This document shows positions 47,599-58,609 of a stretch of 64,000 bases of DNA, piece by piece. The first letter of the stretch is position 1, and each line of letters begins with the position of its first letter. Below the pieces are notes generated by a model that did no database searches, was not told the origin of the DNA, and was given only the letters and a program-made list of their open reading frames with translations. Source of the stretch: Dillenia suffruticosa (taxonomy: Eukaryota; Streptophyta; Magnoliopsida; Dilleniales; Dilleniaceae); NCBI GenBank assembly GCA_033439265.1, contig JAVTVX010000034.1:21156501-21220500 (forward strand), given 5' to 3'. Made by a program: the position numbers and the translations under genes.

Positions 47599-47670
47599 GT
47601 GGCTATAGTTTAGTGATAAGAATTCTACATTGTGACCATGGAGACCTGGGCTCGAATCCCAATAGCCACA
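47599..47670 (+). pseudogene. tRNA-His(GUG) probable pseudogene with compensated acceptor pair, unit 7
   Basis: The acceptor stem still pairs because G7 became A and its partner C became T (GTGGCTA with TAGCCAC). The anticodon stem has lost two pairs (CTACA with CATGG), and one conserved D-loop G is A. Probably not expressed as functional tRNA. Confidence 0.7.
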
Positions 47671-47801
47671 ATAGCTGCGATATGAAATTTTAAATAGTTA
47701 TAATGAGAAAGCAATTCATAATAATGTCAAAAAAAATCATTGAAATGTTTTAAATTTGGATTGAAATACCTTTTTTTTTTTATAAAATACAGGCTTTCGG
47801 T

Positions 47802-48380
47802 TAAGGGTGTCAATCTGTCATGTCATGTCTAATCGTGCTATGTTGTTGTATTTCATGTCAAAAATCCAAACCCATACACAACCCATTTAGCTATCGTGTC
47901 ATGTCGTGTTTGACCCATTTATAATCGTATCATGTCGTGTGTACCTACTTAACCCATTAAATTTTTGTAACCAAGTTAAAATAACCCGCTCAACCTATTA
48001 ACCTATCAATACATTTTAGCATGATTTTTGAATTCAATGAATTTCTAAGTGCAAAATACCTATAAATAAAAATATGGCATCACTAACCACATTATCATAT
48101 CCTTTACAATAGCAAAATACCTAAGATGTTCCCATTTTTTATACAATTTTACCAAGTCATAGAGATCGACCTGTTAATTTTGACACGAGAAGACCTACTT
48201 AATTTTCACCGGGTCATCTATTTAACTTAGCAAGTCGACACAACACGACCCATTTCTAAATGGGTTGTAACCGTGTCAACCTGTTTATGACCTGAAATAG
48301 ATTTATACCGATCCAAACCCACTAATTTCGTGTCATTTTCATGTCATGATAACGTGTCATGCCAGAAATGGCCACCCCTA
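47802..48380 (+). mobile_element. hAT-type MITE, unit 7
   Basis: Ends TAAGGGTGTCAAT and GGCCACCCCTA. The right flank GTTTTGGT is kept; the left flank has decayed to CTTTCGGT. Confidence 0.8.
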
Positions 48381-48538
48381 GTTTTGGTCTGACCAATAAT
48401 TTTTTGGCCATCTTCCAAGCTGCCAAGGTCTTGTCCGAATTTTTCCCTTAAATTACTTAAGTTTGGCTCAAACCAAATCTAGGCAAAGCCAGTCAATACT
48501 CATGCTTATAGTTTATCTGACATTAATTTATACATATT

Positions 48539-50421
48539 TGTTGAGATAGAAAAGTTTTGGTGATGAGAGAAAGAAAGAAAATAAGTTCAAAGAAAATCAA
48601 AAAAGAAATAAGAAATCAGAAATCTGCATATTATGTCGACTTGATCTTAGAACACATCGACCTGCATCACAAGTCCACCACTTTAAGCTTTATGTTGACC
48701 GATTTTAACTCAATCCTAAACACATCTACCTAATGAGCATACCTTGTTGACCTGAGTTATAGGAAAACTATAGAAATAGCTAAGTAAAAATACATCGACA
48801 CACCTACAAACACATTGACCCATTTCTCACATCGACCTAAATTTAAAACACATCGACCTGAACAGTCTTAGGTGGACAAATTTAGAATGATATTTTTGAC
48901 CAATTTTAGAAGCACATTGACCTATCTTAAATACACATTAACATACACTAAGGAAAAATACTAGGACATCGATGTGCCCAATAACTTGTCGACCCGTGTC
49001 AATTGATTCTTAAATATCACACATCGACCTGCCTTTAACTTTGTCAACATGAAAGCAGCACATTGACCTATTTTATAAGTCATGTCTACCAATTTTAACA
49101 AGACACTGGAACACGTCAATGTGAGACTAAGACATGTCGACCTGATGTAGTATTGTTTAAGTATCACATGTCGACCCGCTATCTGACCTTGTCGACATAC
49201 TCTGACACATCGACTAATTTTAGAAGATAGATCCACCTATTTTAGAATTGAATAGTGACACGTCGATGTCTAAAGAAAACATATCAACCTGATAACTTTT
49301 GTTTCTTAAATATCATACATCAACCCGCATGCAAACATGTCGACCTCAAAGATACATCGACCAATTTATAAATGCAGGTCCGCCAATATTTTTGCTTGCA
49401 TAGTAATGTGTCGAAATATACAATAGACTTGTTGACCTGATATTTATTGACTTCTTGAAATCACACATCGACCTATCCTTGCTCTTGTTGATATGCACAC
49501 ACACATTAACCAATTTAAACCTATGAGTCTACCTATTTTATTTGATATATGATTTTGTCAACCTGAATACAATCTTGTCGACTTGTTTGTCCAAAAATAC
49601 TCTACAAACTTTTGAATTCAGGTTGATGTGCCACATAATCATGCCGACCCAAAATTGTCAAAAAACAAATTTGCGAAATAGATTTGAACTAAACAGCCAC
49701 TTTGTTTTCCTGATTTTCTAAAACATTTTCATTTCTATCAAAGCCAACGTTTGAATGCAGCACAAACTTGTTTTTATTAGCTAAAACAAAAGTGGTGCCA
49801 GTGAAGGAAAGGAGGTTCAGCATGAAACTTGGAGCTATTGCACAGAGCATTAATGGCGGACATTAATCGTGTAACGTTCGAACTCAACAACCTCTAATGA
49901 ATCTAAAGTGTAGAAAGAAAAGATAAATTGAATGCTTGATTGAATAATCTGAAAACTCCTCACTTATATTTGCTCTATTTATTTATGCTCTTAAATTCAC
50001 TTATCGCTAATCTGTTTTCAAAATTTCTCAAACCTGTTCAATATTTGTCACATCTGAGGATCGAAAGCCTCTACTCCTAACGTTCATTTATCAATTCGAG
50101 CAAAGTGTCAAAAGACTAAAGAGTGTGAATCATTGATTTAGGTCTTGAGAGTGTAAATTCAATATGTGAAGGATTGAAACAAGTATTGGGTAGAAAAAGA
50201 TTGAACTTGAATCTACAATCAAGTTTGTATCTTTAAATTGTAAGTGAAAAATCCAGACGGAGTCTAGAAGTGGACATACACTGAGTTTGGTGGAATCACT
50301 ATAAAAAGTTTTGGTGTTCTTTGTTCCTCATTATTCATTTTCTTTTGTTACAAGTTTCTAAAATTTAAAAAGACACAAAAGTTCCACATTGAACTATTCA
50401 CCCCATTCTAGTTGAATATCA
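48539..50421 (+). repeat. 5' LTR of the SIRE-like element
   Basis: Starts TGTTGAGATAGAAAAG and ttttggtgatgag, and ends just before the primer binding site. The segment 48,640-49,660 is packed with the word TCGACC and variants (for example acatcgacctg, cttgtcgaccc), at least 15 exact TCGAC occurrences, irregularly spaced and mostly in one orientation. Confidence 0.7.
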
Positions 50422-50422
50422 A

Positions 50423-50434
50423 TTGGTATCAGAG
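50423..50434 (+). other. Primer binding site (initiator tRNA-Met type)
   Basis: TTGGTATCAGAG, the standard plant copia primer site, lies directly after the LTR end. Confidence 0.8.
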
Positions 50435-50499
50435 TGGGTGTGTTGATAAAAAGCCTAATAGCTTGACATTAAAGATCCAAATAGTCATAAACAGACACA

Positions 50500-52195
50500 A
50501 TGTACCAATAGAAGTCTGCTTAACAAATCATGCACCTTTCTTTAATGGAACAACTTCAATTACTGGAAGTAAAGAATGCGCAATTTCATAATTACACAGG
50601 ATCTAAATACATAGGAAATAATCAAAGGAGTTGAATTTCCTACAGAAGAAATTGATGGTGTGAGTGTGCCAGTCAAACTGAAAAACATGACAATGGAGCA
50701 AAAGAAAGCTTATCAAGCCAACTGCAAAGTCATAAATCTCATTCACTAGCTCTGAGCGTTAACGAATACAATCGAGTCTTATCATGTATCACTACAAAGA
50801 AAATTTGGGAAAGACTCCAAACTACTTACGAAGGCACTCATCAAGTTCTTAAGAGCAAAATTAGACTGTTGAAGTAAGAGTATGAAGTCTTCAAGATGAA
50901 GGAAGGAGAAACAATCAGCGAAATGATAACAAGATTCAATAAGGTAACAAATGAGCTGAGATTTCTTGGAATGGGAATCCTCAGGAAGATATGGTGGACA
51001 AAATTCGGAGGAGTCTGCCAAAATCATGGGAATTTAAGGTTACTGCAATTAAAGAATGCAAGAATCTTGAAACTCTGACAATGGATGAACTCATGGGGTC
51101 TTTAATAACCCATGAGATAAAACTGAATGTGAAGAAGCCAGCAAAAGAAGAAAGAGGCAAAGGAGTGGCTCTAAAGCTAACAGTAATGAAAGCACATCAA
51201 ACTCAAGAGAGGAAGATGATGAAGAAGATGGAGAACTCTTGGCTAGAAAATTTAAGAAATTCATAATAAAAAGAAGAAATAAGAACAAATCATTCTTCAA
51301 AAAGCCAGAGAAGACTAAGGAAATCAAGAGCTTTGAGTATAAGAAGTTAGGACATATAAAAGCTGATTGCCCCTCTCTGAAAAAGAATGAAAAAAAATAT
51401 AAGAAAGAGAGACAAGAGAAGAAAAAGAAGAAGGCACTTGCAGCTTGGAGTAATGAACATTCTATCTCACGTGAAGATGAATAAGCAAAGGAACAAGCCA
51501 ATGTATGTTTCATGGCTAATGAGGAATCTTTGGACAGTGAGGTAAATTCTACTTTTTATTTATCTTATTCTGATTCTAATGAAAATAACTTCACTATCAC
51601 TAAATTGTATGAGACACTACTAGAATCACTTAAAGAACTAAAAAGACTAAAAGTAAAAAATGACTTGTTGAAAAAGGAGTTAACGGAGACTGTTAAAGTG
51701 TTAGAAATATCAAAACCATAAGTCAATGATTTAAACAAGGAAAATGCTAGATTAGAATTAAAAATTGCTCAAATTGAAAAGGAGTTGGACAATAAGGTAG
51801 AAAAGACTAGTGAGCATCAAATAAATGAAAACATAGCTCTTAAAAAGGAATTATCTGAACAAAAGGAGAAAAACATCAAACAAAACATTATATTGATGAA
51901 GTTCATTCAAGGTCAAAAAAATTAGACATCATACTGGGAGCACAAAGAGTCGTATTTGATAAGGCAGGATTAGGATATAATCCAACTCAAACTCAAAAAA
52001 GTTGTATAAAATCTTTGTGCCAAGTTCTGTAAATGTCAAACTACAAAAATGCCACACATGCATGAAAATTGGGCATAAGTCAGAGAACTGCAATCTTAGA
52101 AACAAATTTTCTGACAACGTTAGGAACACAAGAGTGAATAACAACCATTGTGCATATTGTAAAAACATTGGACTCTCCATTCACACTTGCTGATT
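50500..52195 (+). pseudogene. SIRE-like Gag, degenerate
   Basis: The retrotransposon Gag domain is clear in 50,790-51,110, with KEGETISEMITRFNKVTNEL and similar phrases. A lysine-rich region with a first zinc-knuckle-like motif follows (51,239-51,480), then a coiled-coil-like Glu/Lys/Leu-rich stretch (51,512-51,900). Two C-terminal knuckles end it: CHTCMKIGHKSENC, which is intact, and CAYCKNIGLSIHTC, where Leu replaces the zinc-binding His. Several stops and frame shifts interrupt the reading. Confidence 0.75.
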
Positions 52196-52230
52196 TCTAA
52201 ACTCATATTGTAAAAACATTGGACTCTCCA
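52153..52230 (+). repeat. 27-bp direct repeat at the internal deletion junction
   Basis: The same 27 bases, starting catattgtaaaaacattgg, lie at 52,153-52,179 (end of Gag) and 52,204-52,230 (just before reverse transcriptase code), 51 bp apart. This looks like templated filler made when the Pol-coding DNA was lost. Confidence 0.8.
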
Positions 52231-53500
52231 GTGGCTAGATTAGAAGCAATCAGAATGCTTATAACCTTCTCTTGTTTTATGAACTTTAAACTATATCAGA
52301 TAGATGTTAAGAGTGCCTTTCTGAACGAATATTTGAATGAAACCGTATATGTAGGACAACTACTTGGTTTTGAAGATCCAAAATTCCCCGAACATGTTCA
52401 CAAATTAACTAAAATCTTATATGGTTTGAAACAAGATCTTAAAGTTTGGTATGAAAGGTTCAGTAACTTTCTAATTGAAAACAATTTTGAAAAAAGAAAG
52501 ATAGATGCAACTCTCTTTATCAAAAGAAAAGAAAACGACTTTCTGATAATCCAAATATACGTTGACGACATAATCTTCGGAGGAACTAGTGTAAAAATGT
52601 GTGAAGAATTTGTAACTAAATTGCAAGGATAATTTAAAATGAGTATAATGGGAGAGTTAAATTTTTTCCTTGAATTTCAAATGAAGTAATTAGAGAATGA
52701 AATTTTTATCAATCAATCAAAATATACAAATGAATTTATTAAAAGATTTGGATTCAGTGATTGTAAGGGAAATACTACGCCAATAAGCACAAATATAAAA
52801 TTAGATAAAGATGAAAAAGGAAAATCAATTTGCTAAAACCTATACAGAAGCATGATTGGATCTCTATTATATCTCACTATTTCAAGACCAGACAAACAAT
52901 TCAGTGTATGTCTTTGTACTAGATTCCAATCAGATCCAAAAGAATCTCACTTAATAGAAGCCAAAAGAATCTTTAGATATCTAAAAGAAACCACACATTT
53001 AGGTTTTTGGTATGACAAAAATTCAAACTTTTAGTTACATGGATTCTGTGATGCTGACTTTGTTGGATATAAAATAGATAAAAAAAAGTACTAGTGGTAC
53101 TTGTCAATTCTTTAAAGCATGTTAATATCATGGTTTTATAAGAAACAAAGAAGTATAGCATTGTCAACTATAGAAGCAGAATATATTTCAGCGGGACAAT
53201 ACACTGCATAGATCCTTTGGATCAAGTACCAAATGAAAGATTATGGGTTAGATTTCGATTGTATACCAATTAAATGTAATAACACAAGTGCAATAGACCT
53301 AACAAAGAACCCAGTTCATCATTCACGAACCAAACACATTGAAGTGAGACATCACTTCATCAAGGACCATGTTTTGAAAATGAAATTGCTATTGAGTACA
53401 TCGAGACTCAAAAACGAATTGCTGACATCCTTACCAAACCTTTAGATAAAAATAGATTTTGTGAACTCAGAAAAGAATTAGGAATGACAGAAATAGAGAA
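52219..53500 (+). pseudogene. copia reverse transcriptase (C-terminal part) and RNase H, degenerate
   Basis: The first open stretch reads through YQIDVKSAFLN (conserved LDVKNAFLN-like motif) and LYGLKQ to YVDDI at 52,558-52,572, the catalytic motif. It stops at 52,630. SRPDKQFSVCLCTRFQ and FRYLKETTHLG follow, then RNase H with a GFCDADFVG phrase, and finally SRTKHIEVRHHFIKDHV (about 53,320). Multiple stops and frame shifts make it inactive. Confidence 0.8.
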
Positions 53501-54286
53501 ATAGAAAAGAGAATACGAAAAACAAAGTACACTCAGAGATTTGAAAAACGAACTTCAAGTCGACCTATTTCTTAAATATATCGACAAATTAAAAGAGTGT
53601 AAAGTTATGTCAACCTACTAGTCATTGAATTCAAAAACTTGTCAACCCGACACTTAAAATGAAAAACAAAAGGTGACACGTCGACCTGAATATAAGTATG
53701 TCGACCTGAGCGACATTAGGTAGTTAGGTCGATGTCTTTAATAATGTGTCAACCCGATGACTCATAAAATCATTAAACAGGTCGATGATCTCTCCATTAG
53801 CAATTGAACGAGAGATAAGATATAATTTAAAGAGAGAGATAAGAGTACAAGGGTAGTGGGAGAAATCGAAGAAATAGAGAAAGTGAGTTTTTAGCATTTT
53901 ACTTCTACTTTCAACAACCTAATAAGAACTATTGAGAAATAGAAGGAAAAATTGATGAAACAGAGAGAAGAGAATGGAGATTCTAGAGATCTAAAAATCA
54001 CAAATTGAATCAAAGAGAAATAGGAGGAAAGATCAAAATCGAAGTTATAGACTGTGGAGAAAATTAGGAGGGAGCAACTGGGAACAAGTTTTATGATTTG
54101 GAGATTTAGGAGGAAGAATAAGAGGTGTTGAAGTGAAAGGAAGAGGAAGATAAGATTAATGATAAATTGAGTAATCTTTTAATGCCTTCATGCGATATTA
54201 ATGTTGAGTTTGGAATATCCGTTTATTAGAATAATGATTAATGAATTATGTACCCATCAAAATTAACATTTAATTTTGTTATACAT

Positions 54287-54358
54287 GTGGCTGTAGTTTA
54301 GTGGTAAGAATTTCACGTTGTGGCTGTAAAGACCTGGGCTCGAATCCCAGCAGCCACA
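54287..54358 (+). tRNA. tRNA-His(GUG), weakened anticodon stem, unit 8
   Basis: Acceptor and T arms are perfect. The anticodon stem TCACG with TGTAA has one mismatch and a wobble. GTG is kept and the boxes are intact. It could be transcribed but may misfold. Confidence 0.65.
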
Positions 54359-54705
54359 GTAGAAGTGATATGGAATTTTAAATAGTAATAATGAGAAAGC
54401 AGTTCACAATAATGTCAAAAAAAATCATTGACATATTTTAAATTTGGATTGAAATACTTTTTTTTAGATAACATACAGGTTTAGGTCACCTCTTTTCAAA
54501 TTCAGCGTGACTTAAATAGTAGCAAGGAATGTTTTCATTTGGAAAAATAGTGGTTTTGGTTAGGGGTGTCAATCTGTCATGTCATGTCTAATTGTGTTAT
54601 GCTGTTGTCGTATTTTGTGTCAAAAATCCAAACCCATACACAACCTATTTAGCTATCGTGTCATGTCAAGTTTGACCCATTTATAATCGTGCCATGTCGT
54701 GTTTA

Positions 54706-56098
54706 CACTACCAAAAAACAGGCTTTCAATGATGGAAAAAGATTTTTTCTGTCGCTAAATCCATCGAAAAAAGGCACCCTGCTAAATAGTGTCCCACTCA
54801 CTGCCCAACCCGCCCGCCAGCTCTTCTTTAATTTCTGAAAATTCCCTCAACTTGTCACCGATGAGATTCGAACCCCTATACAAGGAAAACAATGTGAGCA
54901 AACCAACCACTAGACCATATTTCTTATCTAATCATAATTCTTTTTCTTTTTTAATTTTTATTTTTATATCATATTTTTAACAATAATAAAATAATATAAA
55001 ATTATAATTTCTTAACATTATAAAAATAATATAACATTATAATTTTTTATAAAATAATAAAATAATTTTATTTTATCTTAAAATAAAATAATAAAAAATA
55101 TGAAAAAATAAAATAAAAATAAAAATAATTATTAAATAAAATTATAAAATTATAAAAACAAAAAAATAAAAAAAAATCCATCGCTGATCCGTGTAAAATG
55201 CCTTCAATGTGTCTCCATCTTGGGTCTTGGATTGAACCTGGGACAGGTAAAACACAAAAAAGAACAAAACCACCATATCAAACATACCTTTATATCTATA
55301 CTCTTTTTTTATTTATTATCTTTACTTCATATTTTTTATTAATAATAAAATAATATAAACTGAAAATGTAATATAAAATAATAAAATAATAAGGTTTAAG
55401 ATTAAAATAAAATAATAAAAAATTTTAAAAAATAAATAATAATATTTTTCAACAAAATAAAATAAAATTAAAATTAAAATTAAAATTAAAAAATTAAAAA
55501 TATATATAATTTTTAAATAATAAAAAAATAACATAAAATTAAAATTTTTTAATAATAATAAAATTAAATAAAATTATAATTTTTTGTAAAATAATGAAAT
55601 AATTTTATTTTAGCTTAAATTAAATAATAAAAATTTTAAAAAGTAAAAAATATTATCCTTCTACAAAATAAAATAAAAATAAAAATTTAAAATAATTTAA
55701 AATTTTAAAAATAAAAAAAATCCGTCACTAATCCGTCGCCCATTGTTTCGTCGGTAATCCGTCGGTAAAATTTCATTCGGTAATCCGTAGCTGATGGGTT
55801 TACAAAAAATTAAAAAAAAATTTAAAATTTTAAAAAATTTAAAAAATCCGTCGGTAATCCGTCAGAAATATTCCCACCGATAAAATTTTGGTAAGTAATA
55901 CGTCGCTGATAGGTTTACAAAAAAAATTTAAAAAAAACTTAAAATTAAAAAATAAAAAAGTAAAAAAATTATGCAAAATCTGTTGTTAATCCGTCGGTAA
56001 AATTTCTATCGGTAATCCATTGCAATTCCGTCGCTATTACCGATGGAAAAAAATCCATCGGTAATTTTTCGTCGCTGATGCCGTATTTTCTGGTAGTG
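54706..56098 (+). mobile_element. Non-autonomous CACTA element, copy 1
   Basis: Terminal inverted repeats CACTACCAAAAAACAGGC and, at the right end, ccgtattttctggtagtg (reverse complement CACTACCAGAAAATACGG). TTA is duplicated on both sides (54,703-54,705 and 56,099-56,101); the empty site in other units reads gtgtttacctac. The subterminal regions repeat ccgtcgctaat, aatccgtcggtaa and their complements. The 1.39-kb interior is AT-rich and non-coding. Confidence 0.9.
54853..54918 (-). repeat. tRNA-like A/B box cassette in CACTA copy 1
   Basis: On the minus strand TGGTCTAGTGGTTGG (A-box-like) is followed 27 bases later by GGGGTTCGAATC (B-box-like), the spacing of a Pol III promoter. A weaker second one lies at about 55,222-55,279 (CAGGTTCAATCC). 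Neither folds as a functional tRNA. Confidence 0.45.
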
Positions 56099-56694
56099 TT
56101 ACCTACTTAACCCATTAAATTTTTGTAACCAAGTTAAAATAACCCGCTCAACTCAATCCATATTAGCATGATTTTTTAATTCAATGAATTTCCACGTACA
56201 AAATACCTATAAATAAAAATATCGTGTCACTAACCACATTATCACTTCCTTTACAATAGAAAAATACCTAAGATGTTCCCATTTTTTACACAATTTTTCC
56301 AAGTCATACAAGTTGACCTGTTAATTTTGGCATGAGACGACCCGTTTAATTTTTTCCGGGACATATGTTTAACCTAGCAAGTCGACACAACACGACCCAT
56401 TTCAAAATGGGTTGTAACCGTGTCAACCTGTTTGTGACCCGAAACAGATTTGTATCGATCCAAACCCACAAATTTTGTGTCATGTTCATGTCATGCCAGA
56501 AATTGCCAACCCTAGTTTTGGTCTGACCAATAATTTTTTGGCCATCTTCCAAGCTACCAAGGTCTTGCCTGAATTTTTCCCTCAAATTACTTATGTTTGG
56601 CCTAAACCAAATCTAGGTAAAGCTAGCCAATTCTCATGCTTATAGTTTATCTAACATTAATTTAAACCTTTTTTATCAATAACATATTTAGCCA

Positions 56695-56778
56695 GTCAGG
56701 ATGGACAAGTGGTCTAAAGAGCCAGACTCAAGTTCTGGTCTTCGAAAGGGGGCATGGGTTCAAATCCCACTTCTGACA
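56695..56778 (+). tRNA. tRNA-Leu(CAA), best-preserved copy but broken D stem, unit 8
   Basis: Acceptor GTCAGGA with TTCTGAC, anticodon stem CCAGA with TCTGG, loop CTCAAGT and T loop TTCAAAT are intact. The D stem is lost (GAC with AGA) and one T-stem pair is A-C. Possibly a recent pseudogene. Confidence 0.55.
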
Positions 56779-58189
56779 ATTTCCTTTGTCCATTCTACTT
56801 AGTGGGTAAAGGTTTTGTTGATTGTTTTGATTCATAGCCTTTTTCAAGGTAAAGAAGAAGTGAATTTGCATTTCACCTTCCAGACCAATTTTTTGTAGTG
56901 AAGAAGAAGCGAATTTGCATTTTGACTTTCAAGACTGAGAAAATTAAAGGCTAGCTCTGCATTCTTAAGCAAACCAATAATCAACACAAATAGAAGCATA
57001 TATGAAACCTTTCAGCATAGCATAACAGCCGACCCCAAAGGTAGTTTTATGAACTCTAGTAGACCAGAGAAGGCCACAAGATAGAGCCCTTTACAAATAA
57101 CCATACACTTATCACTCCTCACAATCTACATAAATTGGGCCCCCATTGTGATCAACCAACTCAAGCTTAAGACCAGTGAAATGCTGAGTAAGCCGAGGCC
57201 TAACTCATAAACAGCAAGCCAACTTAGCAAAAGGTGCACAAATTGTATAGCCACAATTAAGCTTCTAATAGATTTGTGATTCCTCTAATATAGGAAACAC
57301 AAAATACAAGACAAAAGCTTATCAAGTACAATAATTAGAAATTTATTTTCAAATTATAATACCCCAAATTATAGTTTCAATAGTCTTTGATAACTTTCTT
57401 TTCTATGTATTTCATTAGTCGCATTAATAAATTCCTCCTCAATTATAGGATTTTTAACATTGATTACCATGAATGCAATCATAGTTTGGTTCTGAATATT
57501 ACAAATTAGACGTACCAGTATGGTTGAAGTGGTCAAAACTGGATAGAAAGTTCATAGGTAAAATTACTTGAACCAAGTTCAAAACCATGACAGTTTCTTT
57601 GATTTCGATCCTAGTTCCTTACAGTTCCTACCAATTCTTGTCCTGTTTTAACCGTAAAATAGAAAAAAAAAATATTTTGGATCCTTGATGATCTCTCCAT
57701 CAGCAATTGATGGAGAGATAAAATATAATTTAAAGAGAGAGATAAGAGTACAAGGGAAGTGAGAGAAATCGAAGAAATCAAGAAAGTGAGTTTTTAGCAT
57801 TTTACTTCTCCTTTCAACATCCTAATAAGAACAGTTGAGAAATAGAAGGAAAATTTGATGAAACAGAGAGAAGAGAATGGAGATTCTAGAGATCTAAAAA
57901 TCAAAAATTGAATCAAAGAGAAATAGGAGGAAAGATCAAAATCGAAGTTATGGACTGTGGAGAAAATTAGGAGGGAGCAACTGGGAACAAGTTTTACGAT
58001 TTGGAGATTTAGGAGGAAGAATAAGAGATGTTGAAGTGAAAGGAAGAGGAAGATAAGATTAATGATAAATTGAGTAATCTTTTAATGCCTTGATGCGATA
58101 TTGATGTTGAGTTTGGAATATCCTTTTATTAGAATAATGATTAATGAATTATGTACCCATCAAAATTAACATTTAATTTTGTTATACAT

Positions 58190-58261
58190 GTGGCTGTAGT
58201 TTAGTGGTAAGAATTCCACGTTGTGGCCGTGGAGACCTGGGCTCGAATCCCAGCAGTCACA
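58190..58261 (+). tRNA. tRNA-His(GUG), unit 9
   Basis: All stems pair (one acceptor G-T wobble from CAGTCAC), GTG anticodon, intact boxes, and a TTTT run about 17 bases downstream. Likely functional. Confidence 0.87.
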
Positions 58262-58609
58262 GTAGAAGTAATATGAAATTTTAAATAGTAATAATGAGAA
58301 AGCAGTTCGTAATAATGTCAAAAAAAATCATCGACATATTTTTAAATTTGGATTGAAATACTTTTTTTTAGATAAAATATAGGTTTAGGTCATCTCTTTT
58401 CAAATTCAGCGTGTCCTAAATAGTAGCAAGGAAAGTTTTCATTTGTAAAAACAGTGGTTTTGGTTAAGGATGTCAATCTGTCATGTCATGTATAATTGTG
58501 CTATGCTGTTGTCGTATTTTGGGTCAAAAATCCAAACCCATGCACAACCTATTTAGCTATCGTGTCATGTCGAGTTTGACCCATTTATAATCGTGCCATG
58601 TCGTGTTTA

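Larger units (their letters stand above)
48539..53778 (+). mobile_element. SIRE-like Ty1/copia retrotransposon, internally deleted
   Basis: It has a 5' LTR, a primer binding site, gag, and then directly the second half of reverse transcriptase and RNase H. Protease, integrase and the start of reverse transcriptase are absent. No complete 3' LTR follows; the right edge is LTR-like DNA with TCGACC words. Both flanks are tRNA-unit spacer, but about 1.1 kb of unit, including the expected tRNA-Leu, is missing at the junction, so insertion or later loss was accompanied by a deletion. Confidence 0.8.
54561..56514 (+). mobile_element. hAT-type MITE, unit 8, carrying a CACTA element
   Basis: Ends TAGGGGTGTCAAT and GCCAACCCTA, with GTTTTGGT on both sides (54,553-54,560 and 56,515-56,522). 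Without the CACTA insert it would be about 560 bp, as in the other units. Confidence 0.85.
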
